Source: an uncultured Bacteroidaceae bacterium
GTDB lineage: Bacteria; Bacteroidota; Bacteroidia; Bacteroidales; Bacteroidaceae
DNA: 64,000 nucleotides
Assembly: GCA_905234735.1 (NCBI GenBank)
Contig: CAJOJA010000008.1
Coordinates: forward strand, 90,625-154,624
Direction of reading: 5' to 3'
In this document: piece by piece, positions 9,473-20,204 of the stretch
Layout of the letters: every line of letters starts with the position of its first letter
Numbering within the stretch: the first letter of the stretch is position 1
Notes under the pieces: generated by a model
What the model saw: the letters and a program-made list of their open reading frames with translations, nothing else
What the model was told of the DNA's origin: nothing
The model's database searches: none
Position numbers and translations under genes: made by a program

Positions 9473-10429
9473 TCAAAAGCATTTGTTGACGATTTGGCAG
9501 ATGTTGTCGGTCTTCGCCATCGTGTAGTAGTGGATGGCCGGAACACTGTGCGCCAGCAGGTCGCGACTCTGTGCGATGCACCATTCCGTACCCACCTGAT
9601 AGACAGCCTCTGGCGTGCGAGCCTTACGAAGTTCGTCGACGAACATCTGCGGTATATCGATGTGGAACGAACGGGGCAGGAGGTCTATCTGTCGTAGGCT
9701 GGAGATGGGCTTCAGGCCAGGGATGATGGGTACCGTGATACCAGCCTCTCGGCATTGTCTGACAAAGTCATAGAAACACTGGTTGTCAAAGAACATCTGG
9801 GTGATGATGTAGCCGGCACCAGCCTCCACCTTACGCTTCAGATTCTGGATGTCGCTTTCCATATTTGCTGCCTCGTAGTGCTTCTCGGGATAACCGGCCA
9901 CACCCACGCAGAAGTCGGTGGAAAGGCCATTGCGAACGGTGGGGTCGAGATAGCGTCCGTGATTCAGGTCCTGAATCATGTCTACGAGTTCGTCGGCATG
10001 GGCAAAACCGTCGGGTTCGGGCTGGAAATAGCGCTGGCCCGTGACGGCATCTCCACGCAGGGCCATGATGTTGCGGATGCCCAGGAAGTGGAGGTCGATG
10101 AGTTCGCTCTCAATCTTCGAACTGGAGGCGCCACCGCAGATGACGTGTGGCACCATCTCCACCTGATACTTCATCATCACGGCAGCCACGATGGCTATGG
10201 TGCCAGGGCGCTTCGAGAGTGTCATGCGGGTATAGGTGCCGTCGGGGTTGGCACAGTACTCCACTTCGTCGCGATGGCAGGTGACGTTAATGAAGGGCGG
10301 ACAGAACTGCAGCAGGGGTTCGATGCTGGCATAGAGTTTACTGGCATCGCTCCCTTTCAGGGGCGGAACCAGTTCGAAAGATGCAAATGGCGAACTCGTA
10401 CTATTAAGAATATCAATAACTTTGTTCAT
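9473..10429 (-). CDS. metF: 5,10-methylenetetrahydrofolate reductase
   Basis: MNKVIDILNSTSSPFASFELVPPLKG..., HVICGGAS, ITQMFFDNQCFYDFV; start at 10429 preferred over 10585, which would overlap metH. Confidence 0.93.
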   Translation of the reverse strand: MNKVIDILNSTSSPFASFELVPPLKGSDASKLYASIEPLLQFCPPFINVTCHRDEVEYCANPDGTYTRMTLSKRPGTIAIVAAVMMKYQVEMVPHVICGGASSSKIESELIDLHFLGIRNIMALRGDAVTGQRYFQPEPDGFAHADELVDMIQDLNHGRYLDPTVRNGLSTDFCVGVAGYPEKHYEAANMESDIQNLKRKVEAGAGYIITQMFFDNQCFYDFVRQCREAGITVPIIPGLKPISSLRQIDLLPRSFHIDIPQMFVDELRKARTPEAVYQVGTEWCIAQSRDLLAHSVPAIHYYTMAKTDNICQIVNKCF

Positions 10430-10433
10430 ATAT

Positions 10434-13400
10434 TTAGTCTGCTTGAATATATCGCGATAAAAGACGTACTCCCTCTTCAGCATCAATGCCACGTCGCTGA
10501 CAATAGTCGTCAAACTGGCACCGATCAATTTGTCCGATAGGGAAGTATTTGGCCTCTTGGTGACTGACGAGCAATCCGCACACACTGGTCGAGGGCAGGA
10601 TGGAATAGCTGTCCGTGAGGCTGATGTGCAGGCGTTCTTCGATGTGCAGAAAGTCGAAAACGACGCGTTTCAAGGAATGGTCGGGACAGGTGGCATAGCC
10701 AAAGGCCGGACGGATGACATGATGCTGTCCATAGACGGTTTGCTGCATCCACTCGACACAGGCCTCAGCCAGTCGGGCGCAAATGGCGTGGCTCATCAAG
10801 AGGTCATACGAAGCCCCGTGGTCGCAGCAGGGTTTATGGATGTTCTCTGCTGCCACGCAGAACATTCCCAACGGGGAGGGGATATCGTGACTAAAGAAGT
10901 CGGAAAGCGAACGAAAGCCGCCTGTCTCCGACTGGCTGCGCAACATCGGCAACCGAGTGCCGTCAGCCAAACGTATGTCGTTGCCCTGTGCTGTTGCCGC
11001 CTCGAATCCGAGGGCCATACGCAGGGAGAGGTGCGAATTTTGCAGGGCCTGTGCGAGCCACGTTTTGCCTTCTTCCAATGTCTGTGCGGCCTTAGGATTA
11101 ATCAGTTGCTGACGTAGGGTTTCGCCTCGGAATCCCCAGAAGTAGAGGAACATGCGCCAATCGATGTGTTCTGCGATGCATGCCAGGTCGGACTGGAGTG
11201 TCTCGAAAGGCTTCAGCTGTTCCAGAGTCGGGCCTTTGTATACTGAAAGCTGCGGAGCCTTGCGGTTGGCTTCTTCGTAGGATGCCAGTTTGCTGTGACT
11301 GGCCTGATGAGCCTCACGTACGCGATCCTGATCCTCTAGGATGGTGATGCGGAAATCCAATGGGTTCATCATGAGGCGCTTGGCCATGACCGAAGTGTTG
11401 GACGCATCGCCACCATAAACAACCAACCCATCGTAGAGTGGAGCCAATTTCAGGGCAGTATGTACGGCCGATGTAGTGGCGCCACCAACAAATAGGGGCG
11501 TGTCCATGTTGTTGGCTTGCATCAGTCGGCAAAGGTTCTCCATCTCCTTGAGCGAAGGGGTGATGAGTCCGCTGACACCCACCAGCACAGGCTTCAATTC
11601 GCGAATGGCATTCAGTATGGTCTCGTTGCTCACCATAACGCCCAGGTCATGAACATCGAAGCCGTTGCACGAAAGTACGATGCCGACAATGTTCTTGCCG
11701 ATGTCGTGAACGTCGCCATTGACTGTAGCCAGAACGACGATGGGGCGTGCCGTTTCGCGTTTCTGTTCGCTCTGTTCGATGGTGGGTTGCAGTAGGTCTA
11801 CAGCGTCCTTCATCACCTTGGCCGACTTCACCACTTGTGGCAGGAACATCTTGCCCTCACCGAAAAGCTGACCGATGTGCTCCATCGCCTGCATCAGCGG
11901 TTCTTCGATGACGCGGACGGGATTGTTGCCGTAAGCCTTCAGGGCTTCGGACATGTCTTCGGCCAGATACTGACTAATGCCGTTGCCCAAAGCGTAAGCC
12001 AGTCGGCCTTCAATGTCTTTCTGCCGCCAAGTTTCCTGCTGAGGCTCGCCCTTCTGTTCTCCTTGTGCGTTCGCCTCTTCTTTCAGTTGTGTAGCCAGGA
12101 AGATGAGCTGCTCGGTGGCCTCATCGCTGGTGTTCAAGATAACGTCTTCTACATCATGGAGAAGCCTGGGCTCAATGTCATCGTAGACGCACAGCATAGC
12201 GGGGTTCACAATGGCCATATCCAGGCCGGCACGCACAGCATGATAGAGGAAAACGGAATGCATGGCCTCGCGCACAACATTATTGCCTCGGAAGGCGAAA
12301 GAGAGGTTGGAGATGCCTCCGCTGGTCTTGGCCAGGGGCAAGTTTTGCTTAATCCACGCTACGGCCCGAATGAAGTCGATGGCGTAGGCGGCATGTTCCT
12401 TGATGCCCGTTGCCACGGAGAGCACATTGACATCGAAAATGATGTCCTGGGGCGGAAAACCGTTTGCCGTCAGTAGGTTGTAAGCACGTTGGCAGATGGA
12501 AGTCTTGCGTTCGTAGGTCGATGCCTGCCCCTTTTCGTCGAAGGCCATGACCACTACAGCAGCACCCAGTTGGCGCAGTTGACGTGCCTGGCGCAAGAAC
12601 TCCTGTTCGCCCACTTTCAAGCTGATGGAGTTGACGATGCACTTGCCCTGTGCGTTCTTCAATCCTTCCAGCACCGTGGGCCAGTCGCTGGAATCAATCA
12701 TCAGCGGCACGCGAGCCACTGCAGGGGTGTTGGACAGGCATCGCAGGAAATTGCACATCTCCTGACGACTTTCGAGCATGGCATCGTCCATGTTTATATC
12801 GATGACGGCTGCTCCACCCTCAATCTGTTGGCGTGCCACCTGGAGTGCCTCCTCGTATTGGTGTTCGGCAATGAGACGGGCAAAGCGGCGCGAACCAGCC
12901 ACGTTGGTACGCTCACCGATATGGGTGATGATACCGCTCGTTGCTATGGGAGCAATGCGCAAAGACTCCAATCCCGACAATTCTGTTACTCCGCGTTCGT
13001 CGTTCGTTGCCCTTGATAGCTTACGTGGCGCAACGCCCTCAACAGCATTCCGGATGGCACGGATGTGAGACGGGGTGGTACCGCAGCATCCGCCCACGAT
13101 ATTCAACAATCCGGCTTCGGCAATCTCGCGCAGGTGACGGGCCGTGTATTCGGGTTGTTCGTCGTATTCTCCCATCTCGTTGGGGAGACCTGCATTAGGA
13201 TATAAACTTGTGTAAACCTTTACCTTACTCGATATTTGTTCGATGAAAGATTTCATATCGGTGACACCGAATGAACAATTCAATCCGAAGGACAATATGG
13301 GGTAGTGCGCGATACTCGTATAGAAGGCCTCCAGCGTCTGACCTGTCAGCAGTCGCCCACTGCGGTCGTTGATGGTGGCAGACACCATTACGGGTATTTC

Positions 13401-14006
13401 CCTGCCCATCGCTTCACCCACTTGAGAGATGGCATACAAGGCCGCTTTGGCATTCAGCGCATCGTAGCAAGTCTCCAATAGCAGCAGGTCGGCACCGCCC
13501 TCCATGAGAGTATGTGCCTGTTCGTGATAAGCCTCAGCCAGGGTGTCGAAATCGACTGTGCGCAGGGTGGGTTCGTTGGCATCTTGTGCCAGCGACAAGG
13601 ATTTGGATGTCGGTCCCATACTGCCTGCTACCCATATTTTTCGTCCACAATTCTCGTCAGCGACCTTACGGGCAATTTGGACTCCTGTACGTGCCATTTC
13701 TGCCGCCAGTTCCTGACAAGCATAGTCGGTCTGCGAGATGCGATTCGACGAGAATGTATTGGTGGTGATAATGTCGGCACCTGCCTCTATGTATTGACGA
13801 TGGATGTCGGCAACGACCTCCGGGCGCGTCAAGTTCAGTATGTCGTTGTTGCCTGCCAGATTGGTCTTCCATTCCTTGAATCGCGAACCATGATAGTCCG
13901 TACGGCTCAGTCCGCACTGTTGTATCAGCGTACCGATGGCTCCGTCCAGAATTGCTATTCGTTTATTCAGCAAGGATGCAAGTTGTGGCGCAATGTAGAT
14001 AGACAT
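10434..14006 (-). CDS. metH: Cobalamin-dependent methionine synthase
   Basis: About 1190 aa from MSIYIAPQLASLLNKRIAILDGAIGT; B12-binding DVHDIGKNIVGIVLSCNGFDVHDLGV; Hcy-binding GGCCGTTPSHI; activation domain at the C-terminus. Confidence 0.97.
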   Translation of the reverse strand: MSIYIAPQLASLLNKRIAILDGAIGTLIQQCGLSRTDYHGSRFKEWKTNLAGNNDILNLTRPEVVADIHRQYIEAGADIITTNTFSSNRISQTDYACQELAAEMARTGVQIARKVADENCGRKIWVAGSMGPTSKSLSLAQDANEPTLRTVDFDTLAEAYHEQAHTLMEGGADLLLLETCYDALNAKAALYAISQVGEAMGREIPVMVSATINDRSGRLLTGQTLEAFYTSIAHYPILSFGLNCSFGVTDMKSFIEQISSKVKVYTSLYPNAGLPNEMGEYDEQPEYTARHLREIAEAGLLNIVGGCCGTTPSHIRAIRNAVEGVAPRKLSRATNDERGVTELSGLESLRIAPIATSGIITHIGERTNVAGSRRFARLIAEHQYEEALQVARQQIEGGAAVIDINMDDAMLESRQEMCNFLRCLSNTPAVARVPLMIDSSDWPTVLEGLKNAQGKCIVNSISLKVGEQEFLRQARQLRQLGAAVVVMAFDEKGQASTYERKTSICQRAYNLLTANGFPPQDIIFDVNVLSVATGIKEHAAYAIDFIRAVAWIKQNLPLAKTSGGISNLSFAFRGNNVVREAMHSVFLYHAVRAGLDMAIVNPAMLCVYDDIEPRLLHDVEDVILNTSDEATEQLIFLATQLKEEANAQGEQKGEPQQETWRQKDIEGRLAYALGNGISQYLAEDMSEALKAYGNNPVRVIEEPLMQAMEHIGQLFGEGKMFLPQVVKSAKVMKDAVDLLQPTIEQSEQKRETARPIVVLATVNGDVHDIGKNIVGIVLSCNGFDVHDLGVMVSNETILNAIRELKPVLVGVSGLITPSLKEMENLCRLMQANNMDTPLFVGGATTSAVHTALKLAPLYDGLVVYGGDASNTSVMAKRLMMNPLDFRITILEDQDRVREAHQASHSKLASYEEANRKAPQLSVYKGPTLEQLKPFETLQSDLACIAEHIDWRMFLYFWGFRGETLRQQLINPKAAQTLEEGKTWLAQALQNSHLSLRMALGFEAATAQGNDIRLADGTRLPMLRSQSETGGFRSLSDFFSHDIPSPLGMFCVAAENIHKPCCDHGASYDLLMSHAICARLAEACVEWMQQTVYGQHHVIRPAFGYATCPDHSLKRVVFDFLHIEERLHISLTDSYSILPSTSVCGLLVSHQEAKYFPIGQIDRCQFDDYCQRRGIDAEEGVRLLSRYIQAD

Positions 14007-14023
14007 ATCGTTTATTTTGAGTG

Positions 14024-14031
14024 CAAAAGTA
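14024..14031 (-). promoter_or_regulatory. Bacteroidetes-type -7 element (TACTTTTG on minus) upstream of metH
   Basis: CAAAAGTA on + strand just upstream of ATG at 14006. Confidence 0.5.
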
Positions 14032-14117
14032 CATAAAATATCACGTTCTACATAGCCCTTAACTTTTTTTTTCACAAAAAACTAGTGTTTTATCGATGCT
14101 TTGTCGATTAAAAGTAT

Positions 14118-14125
14118 TAACTTTG
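14118..14125 (+). promoter_or_regulatory. -7 element TAACTTTG upstream of mmdA
   Basis: TAnnTTTG match ~50 bp upstream of start. Confidence 0.55.
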
Positions 14126-14175
14126 CGCACGAATTTTGAGAAATAAACCTAATAAATAATCATTTCAATTAAAAA

Positions 14176-15747
14176 ATGAGCAAACAACAAGAGAAAATCG
14201 GAGAACTCGTTGAACTCCGTGCCAAAGCCCGTGTTGGCGGCGGTGAGAAAGCCATCGAGAAGCAGCACCAAAAGGGCAAGTACACAGCCCGCGAGCGTAT
14301 AGCCATGCTGCTCGACGAAGGATCTTTCGAGGAAATGGACATGTTCGTGCAGCATCGTTGTACCAACTTCGGTATGGACAAGAAGCACTATCTAGGCGAC
14401 GGCGTGGTTACTGGTAGCGGTACCATCGGCGGTCGTTTGGTTTATGTATTTGCACAGGACTTCACGGTTAGCGCCGGTTCCTTGAGCGAAATGCTGGCCA
14501 GCAAGATTTGCAAGGTTATGGATATTGCCATGAAGGTAGGTGCTCCCGTCATTGGTCTGAACGACTCCGGTGGTGCTCGTCTGCAGGAGGGTATCAATGC
14601 CCTGGCAGGTTACTCGGAAATCTTCCAACGCAACATTATGGCATCGGGCGTTGTTCCCCAGATTAGCGCCATCATGGGTCCCTGCGCAGGTGGTGCCGTT
14701 TACAGCCCTGCATTGACAGACTTCACCCTGATGATGGAGAATACTTCGTATATGTTCCTTACGGGTCCTGCCGTTGTGAAGACCGTGCTGGGTGAGGACG
14801 TAACTCAGGAACAGTTGGGTGGTGCCAGCGTGCATGGCACGAAGTCGGGCGTCTGCCACTTCACCGCCAAGACGGAGGAGGAAGCTATGGCTATGATTAA
14901 GAAGCTCATCAGCTACATTCCCCAGAACAATTTGGAAAAGACTCCCCGTGTGGCCTGCACCGACCCCATCAACCGCAAGGAGGACTTCCTGAACGAGATT
15001 ATCCCGGAGAATCCCAACGAGGCCTACGATATGTATAAAGTTATTGCCGGTATCGTGGACAATGGCGAGTTTTTTGAGGTTCAGCCCAACTTTGCCAAGA
15101 ATATCATCGTTGGTTTCGCCCGCTTCAATGGCGAGAGCGTCGGCATCGTGGCCAACCAGCCGCAGGTGATGGCTGGTGTACTCGACAGCAACTCTAGCCG
15201 CAAGGGAGCCCGTTTCGTACGCTTCTGCGACGCCTTTAATATTCCTATTGTAACGTTGGTTGATGTACCTGGATTCTTGCCTGGTACCCAGCAGGAGTAC
15301 AACGCTGTAATCCTTCATGGTGCCAAGTTGCTCTATGCCTATGGCGAGTGCACAGTGCCCAAGGTTACCGTTACGCTGCGTAAGTCGTACGGTGGTTCGC
15401 ACATCGTGATGAGCTGTAAGCAACTGCGTGGCGACATGAACTACGCATGGCCCTCGGCCGAAATCGCTGTCATGGGTGCTGCTGGTGCTGCTGCTGTGCT
15501 GTATGCCAAGGAGGCCAAGGCCCTGAAGGACGAAGGCAAGGTGGACGAGGCAAAGGCATTTATCAAGGAGAAGGAGGACGAGTACAACAAACTCTTCGCC
15601 AACCCTTACAATGCTGCGCGCTATGGCTACATCGACGATGTCATCGAGCCGCGCAACACTCGCTTCCGCATCATTCGTGCCCTGACACAGCTGGAGAACA
15701 AGAAACTCCAGAATCCTGCCAAGAAGCACGGTAACATTCCTTTGTAA
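14176..15747 (+). CDS. mmdA: Methylmalonyl-CoA decarboxylase / acyl-CoA carboxyltransferase alpha subunit
   Basis: 523 aa carboxyltransferase; [38 protein letters not shown]; followed by gamma, biotin carrier and beta subunits. Confidence 0.93.
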   Translation: MSKQQEKIGELVELRAKARVGGGEKAIEKQHQKGKYTARERIAMLLDEGSFEEMDMFVQHRCTNFGMDKKHYLGDGVVTGSGTIGGRLVYVFAQDFTVSAGSLSEMLASKICKVMDIAMKVGAPVIGLNDSGGARLQEGINALAGYSEIFQRNIMASGVVPQISAIMGPCAGGAVYSPALTDFTLMMENTSYMFLTGPAVVKTVLGEDVTQEQLGGASVHGTKSGVCHFTAKTEEEAMAMIKKLISYIPQNNLEKTPRVACTDPINRKEDFLNEIIPENPNEAYDMYKVIAGIVDNGEFFEVQPNFAKNIIVGFARFNGESVGIVANQPQVMAGVLDSNSSRKGARFVRFCDAFNIPIVTLVDVPGFLPGTQQEYNAVILHGAKLLYAYGECTVPKVTVTLRKSYGGSHIVMSCKQLRGDMNYAWPSAEIAVMGAAGAAAVLYAKEAKALKDEGKVDEAKAFIKEKEDEYNKLFANPYNAARYGYIDDVIEPRNTRFRIIRALTQLENKKLQNPAKKHGNIPL

Positions 15748-15774
15748 TAAATTGATAATTGAAATTTGACAATT

Positions 15775-16104
15775 ATGATATTATTAACAACTGATTGGGG
15801 ACAGGCATGGACGATGGCTGGCATCAGTGTCGGCGTGGTCTTTTCCATACTGGTTCTGTTAGTTCTCGTTCTGGCTGTCTTCAGCCTTGTAGCTCAGGGC
15901 AAGAAGGCGTCACCTGCTGGGGTTGTACCCGCTGTCCAGAAGTCTGCTCCTAAGGTTTCTAAGGCCGGTGGTACCGATGAGGCAGCTGTGGCTATGGCAG
16001 TCTATCTGTACATGAATGGTCGTCACGACGAGGAGAGCGGTGTGCTCACCATCCACGTCAACGAACACTCGCTCTGGCATGAGGAACTGAACGAGAGACT
16101 TTAA
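15775..16104 (+). CDS. OadG-family (gamma) small subunit of Na+-translocating decarboxylase
   Basis: Single N-terminal TM plus short tail; position in the mmd operon; start moved from TTG 15766 to ATG 15775. Confidence 0.75.
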   Translation: MILLTTDWGQAWTMAGISVGVVFSILVLLVLVLAVFSLVAQGKKASPAGVVPAVQKSAPKVSKAGGTDEAAVAMAVYLYMNGRHDEESGVLTIHVNEHSLWHEELNERL

Positions 16105-16138
16105 TAAATTAAAAAATTAAAAGTTAAAAATAAAAGTT

Positions 16139-16579
16139 ATGCAAGACTTTAAATTTAAGATAGACGGTACAGAATACACTGCTAATGTCGAGGAAAAAGA
16201 AGACGGAAAGTTGGCAGTTACTGTCAATGGCAAAACCTACGAAGTGGAAGTTCCCGGACACGTAGCAGCTGCCCCCAAGGTACAACCCATCAAGCCTGCC
16301 GCACCCACTGCTGCTCCTGCCGCTGCCCCCGCAGCTGCTCCTGCCAAGAAGGCTGCCACTGGCACTGGAACTGCCGTTACGGCTCCTCTGCCCGGAACCA
16401 TCACCAGCATCGAGGTGAAGGAGGGCGATGCCGTCAAGGCAGGTCAGACCGTTATCGTTATGGAAGCCATGAAGATGGCCAACAACATCACCGCAGAGTG
16501 CGACGGTACCGTCAAGGCCATCCTCGTTCAGCAGGGTGCACAGGTGCAGTCGGGCGACGCTTTAATCGAAATCGGCTGA
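16139..16579 (+). CDS. mmdC: Biotin carboxyl carrier subunit
   Basis: 146 aa; Ala/Pro-rich linker and biotinylation motif VIVMEAMKMANNI. Confidence 0.93.
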   Translation: MQDFKFKIDGTEYTANVEEKEDGKLAVTVNGKTYEVEVPGHVAAAPKVQPIKPAAPTAAPAAAPAAAPAKKAATGTGTAVTAPLPGTITSIEVKEGDAVKAGQTVIVMEAMKMANNITAECDGTVKAILVQQGAQVQSGDALIEIG

Positions 16580-16616
16580 TTTCGTAATTGACAATTGATA
16601 ATTGATATTGACAATT

Positions 16617-17897
16617 ATGAAAAGAATAAAGTTTTTTAGTTTGCTAGCTCTGTTGCTCCTTATGGCCACACCTTTGATGGCAGCCGACTTCGACATGAAT
16701 TCGGCTATGACCAAGTTCTGGAGCGAGATGGGCTTTACCTATTTCTTTGCAGGCGAGGGCTGGAAGAATGCCGTCATGATTCTGATAGCTTGCTTCCTAC
16801 TTTATCTGGCCATCAAGAAGGAGTACGAACCCCTATTGCTCCTGCCCATTGCCTTTGGTATGTTGCTGTCGAACATTCCCGGTGCGGGTCTGTTCCACAC
16901 CTCCATGTGGAACGATGAATTCCTGAACCCCGAGAGCCCTTTCTACCATAGTTATCGCCATGTAATGGCTGAGGGTGGACTGCTCGATGTGCTCTACATC
17001 GGTGTCAAGGCAGGTGTCTATCCCTGCCTCATCTTCCTTGGTGTGGGTGCAATGACTGACTTCGGTCCGCTGATTGCCAACCCCAAAAGCTTGCTTCTTG
17101 GTGCTGCCGCACAGCTGGGTATCTTTGCTACCTTTCTGGTGACACAGATGGACTTCTTCGGTTTTAATGCTCAGGAAGCAGCTTCTATTGGTATCATCGG
17201 TGGTGCCGATGGTCCTACGGCCATCTTCCTCACCACCAAACTGGCTCCCCACTTGTTGGGCCCCATCGCAGTGGCTGCCTACTCGTATATGGCCTTGGTG
17301 CCCGTTATCCAGCCGCCCATCATGCGTGCTCTGACAACGAAGAAGGAACGCATGATTCGCATGGAACAGCTGCGCACCGTGTCGAAGAAAGAGAAGATTC
17401 TGTTCCCCATCATCGTTGCCATCATCGTCAGTCTTATCCTTCCCTCTGCTGCCACTCTGATTGGTTGCCTCATGCTGGGTAACCTGATGAAAGAGAGTGG
17501 GGTAGTGGAGCGCCTGTCGAAGGCTGCCCAGAACGAGTTGAACAACATCGTTGTTATCTTCCTGGGTACCACGGTGGGTGCAACGGCTACGGCTGAGGCC
17601 TTCCTCAACTTCCGCACTATCTCTATCCTCTGCGTCGGCATCGTTGCCTTCGGTGTGGGTTCAGCCGGTGGTGTGCTGTTGGCCAAGTTCATGAACCTGT
17701 TCCTAAAGAAGAAGATTAACCCGCTGATTGGTTCGGCTGGTGTCAGTGCTGTGCCTATGGCTGCTCGTGTCAGCCAGTCAGAAGGTCAGAAGGCCGACCC
17801 GCGTAACTTCCTCCTGATGCATGCCATGGGTCCCAATGTGGCCGGTGTCATCGGTTCTGCCGTTGCCGCAGGTATTCTGTTGAGTTTCTTGGGTTAA
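16617..17897 (+). CDS. mmdB: Sodium ion-translocating decarboxylase beta subunit
   Basis: Polytopic; [24 protein letters not shown] and [13 protein letters not shown] typical of OadB/MmdB. Confidence 0.93.
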   Translation: MKRIKFFSLLALLLLMATPLMAADFDMNSAMTKFWSEMGFTYFFAGEGWKNAVMILIACFLLYLAIKKEYEPLLLLPIAFGMLLSNIPGAGLFHTSMWNDEFLNPESPFYHSYRHVMAEGGLLDVLYIGVKAGVYPCLIFLGVGAMTDFGPLIANPKSLLLGAAAQLGIFATFLVTQMDFFGFNAQEAASIGIIGGADGPTAIFLTTKLAPHLLGPIAVAAYSYMALVPVIQPPIMRALTTKKERMIRMEQLRTVSKKEKILFPIIVAIIVSLILPSAATLIGCLMLGNLMKESGVVERLSKAAQNELNNIVVIFLGTTVGATATAEAFLNFRTISILCVGIVAFGVGSAGGVLLAKFMNLFLKKKINPLIGSAGVSAVPMAARVSQSEGQKADPRNFLLMHAMGPNVAGVIGSAVAAGILLSFLG

Positions 17898-17948
17898 CCT
17901 TAACAATCTTAAAGTCCTTTGTGATTTTAGGTTCTTAAAGTTCTTTAT

Positions 17949-17981
17949 TAAAAAGTGCGGAGAAATCCGTGCTTTTTTTTT
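17949..17981 (+). terminator. Rho-independent terminator of the mmd operon
   Basis: AAAAAGTGCGGA-gaaa-TCCGTGCTTTTTTTTT: stem with two G-U pairs, GAAA loop and T-tract. Confidence 0.85.
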
Positions 17982-18009
17982 GTTCTTTTTCAAAGAATTA
18001 TTATCTTTG
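17979..18009 (+). promoter_or_regulatory. Bacteroidetes promoter TTTG-N19-TATCTTTG upstream of the fasciclin lipoprotein
   Basis: TTTG 17979-17982, 19 bp spacer, TATCTTTG 18002-18009. Confidence 0.75.
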
Positions 18010-18035
18010 CTCCCAAATACTAAAAACTAACTAAC

Positions 18036-20168
18036 ATGAAAAAGCATTTTATTGCTCTCTTGGCCGCTGTAGCAGTATTGGTCTCTTGTACGGAGAACAT
18101 CGACACATCGAATCGTTACACGTTCACGGAGGAGACCATCACCAGCTATCTGCAGAAGCACGACCAGTTCAGTGAATATGTGAAACTGCTGGAGACCGTC
18201 CGGGTAAGTAAGTACTCCGAAAGCACCATGTCGCAGTTGTTGTCGGCACGTGGTAACTATACAGTGTTTGCACCCAACAACCAAGCCATTCAGCTCTATC
18301 TGGATACGCTGGCCCTGAAGGGCATCATCAGCGAGCCCTCGTGGGAGGGATTCCCGAAGGATGGTGTAGCCCTCGACTCCATTCAGCGTGTTATTGTCTT
18401 CAATAGCATTCTGGATGCAGGCAACGAGAACGACAATATTTACCAGACGTCTTCTTTCCCTGAGCAGAACAATGAGTTCCTAATTAGCAACATGAACGAC
18501 CGTAAACTGACGGTTCATTATGGTACAAACCCCGACAGTATTTTCATCAACGGCATCTATCAGGTTTCGCAAACCAATCGTGACATCATGGCCATCAACG
18601 GATTCATCCACGAGATGCAGGGCGTAATCGCTCCCAGTAATGAAACGCTGGGTGACATCGTTAGCAGCATGATAGCTGAGGGTGAGGGAGGCTTCGTAGT
18701 TATGTCAAAGCTGATTAGTGCATGTGGACTTATTGACACACTGAGCCGGGTTAAGGACGAGACATACGAAGAGTTGTACATGACAGGAAGCATCAATCCT
18801 CAGCTCCCCTACCACGACACAGAAAATTCCGTAGGTTATTTGCCTGAACATCGCAAGTACGGATTTACGCTATTTGCCGAGACCGACGAGTTTTGGAGCA
18901 ATACCCTGGGTAAGCCTATTGACGAAATTACCGTTGAGGATATTCGAGCATATATTCAAGACAACAACTTATGCCCAGGATCCATCGACGACACCAACTA
19001 CAAGAGCATCGACAATGCGCTGAACCAGTTCGTGACGTATCACTTGCTACCTATGCGCATTCCGAAGAATAAACTCACCATTCACTATACCGAAAAGGGC
19101 TACAACTTCCAAACTTCCACGACGTACACCATCCCCGTTTGGGAACTTTACACTACGATGGGCAAACGTCGTCTCATAAAGATTTACGAGGCTGGTCCCA
19201 GTGGCCCGGATGGTTTCTACCTGAATCGTTTCCCCAACCTGGACAATCGTCGTCGCGGTAATTACAAGGAGACGGGTTGTGATCCCGACAAGGAGGGTAT
19301 TCACCTCGACATTCCCGACGATATGTCGCCACTATCCTTCGTGAACGCCATTATTTACCCCATCAATCGTGTATTGGCATATGATAATGATACGCGCGAT
19401 AACTTCCAGAAGATGCGCCTGCGCTATGACGTGGCTGCCCTGTTCCCTGAGTTCATGAATAACGACATCCGCATCGACCGTATCGGCAACACCTACACGC
19501 GCCACGTGGGAATCCCTTGCACCAGCACCTATAACTATCTGGAGGACTGCGAAATTGCCGATGGCAGTCTCTTCTACTACCTTTCCGGCTATAAGTGCAA
19601 CTGGGCTAATTACCAAGGTGACGAGCTAAATGTGGTAGGTAAGTACGAGATGACGTTCCGCCTGCCTCCCGTGCCTCGTAAGGGAACATACGAGATTCGT
19701 TATCTTATCGGTTGCGGTTCTAGCTGGCGTAGTATGTGTCAAGTTTATTTTGGAACCGACCGCGACAATCTTCCAGCCATGGGTATCCCTCTTGATGTAC
19801 GTCAGGGTGCTCACTACCGCTATCTGCTCAGTGGTTCAGTGCCCAGTGAGTTTGTGGGTTGGCAAGATGATACCGACGACGATGACTTCAACGCTGAGAC
19901 TGATAAAAAGATGCGTGCCAACGGCTACATGAAGGGTCCGGAATACTACTGGCCGGAGATTTCCGGAAGTCCCACCTCTACGGCACGTAAGCGTGACCGA
20001 ATTCTGCGACGTATCATCGTCACCAGCACAATGGATCCCGACCAGACCTATTACCTCCGTTTCAAGAATGTGCTTGACAATGAGAAACTGCAGTTCTACA
20101 TGGACTTCATCGAAGTCTGCCCGAAGGAAATCTATGATAATCCCGTGGAGCCGGAGGACATTTGGTAA
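18036..20168 (+). CDS. Fasciclin-domain lipoprotein
   Basis: 710 aa; lipobox AVLVSC; FAS1-like SQLLSARGNYTVFAPNNQAIQLYLDTL. Confidence 0.8.
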   Translation: MKKHFIALLAAVAVLVSCTENIDTSNRYTFTEETITSYLQKHDQFSEYVKLLETVRVSKYSESTMSQLLSARGNYTVFAPNNQAIQLYLDTLALKGIISEPSWEGFPKDGVALDSIQRVIVFNSILDAGNENDNIYQTSSFPEQNNEFLISNMNDRKLTVHYGTNPDSIFINGIYQVSQTNRDIMAINGFIHEMQGVIAPSNETLGDIVSSMIAEGEGGFVVMSKLISACGLIDTLSRVKDETYEELYMTGSINPQLPYHDTENSVGYLPEHRKYGFTLFAETDEFWSNTLGKPIDEITVEDIRAYIQDNNLCPGSIDDTNYKSIDNALNQFVTYHLLPMRIPKNKLTIHYTEKGYNFQTSTTYTIPVWELYTTMGKRRLIKIYEAGPSGPDGFYLNRFPNLDNRRRGNYKETGCDPDKEGIHLDIPDDMSPLSFVNAIIYPINRVLAYDNDTRDNFQKMRLRYDVAALFPEFMNNDIRIDRIGNTYTRHVGIPCTSTYNYLEDCEIADGSLFYYLSGYKCNWANYQGDELNVVGKYEMTFRLPPVPRKGTYEIRYLIGCGSSWRSMCQVYFGTDRDNLPAMGIPLDVRQGAHYRYLLSGSVPSEFVGWQDDTDDDDFNAETDKKMRANGYMKGPEYYWPEISGSPTSTARKRDRILRRIIVTSTMDPDQTYYLRFKNVLDNEKLQFYMDFIEVCPKEIYDNPVEPEDIW

Positions 20169-20204
20169 ATTAAGAATAAAGATTTAAAAGTCAAGAATTT
20201 ATTA

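Noticed and set aside
10434-10585. metF starting at 10585 as in the ORF track
   Set aside because: Would overlap metH coding by ~150 bp; MNKVIDILNSTSSPF at 10429 matches typical MTHFR N-termini
14007-14175. Cobalamin riboswitch upstream of metH
   Set aside because: Only ~170 bp shared with the divergent mmdA; no B12-box-like sequence seen and a plain TAnnTTTG promoter explains the gap
14392-15729. 445-aa minus ORF opposite mmdA
   Set aside because: Entirely antisense to a well-supported carboxyltransferase; no family features
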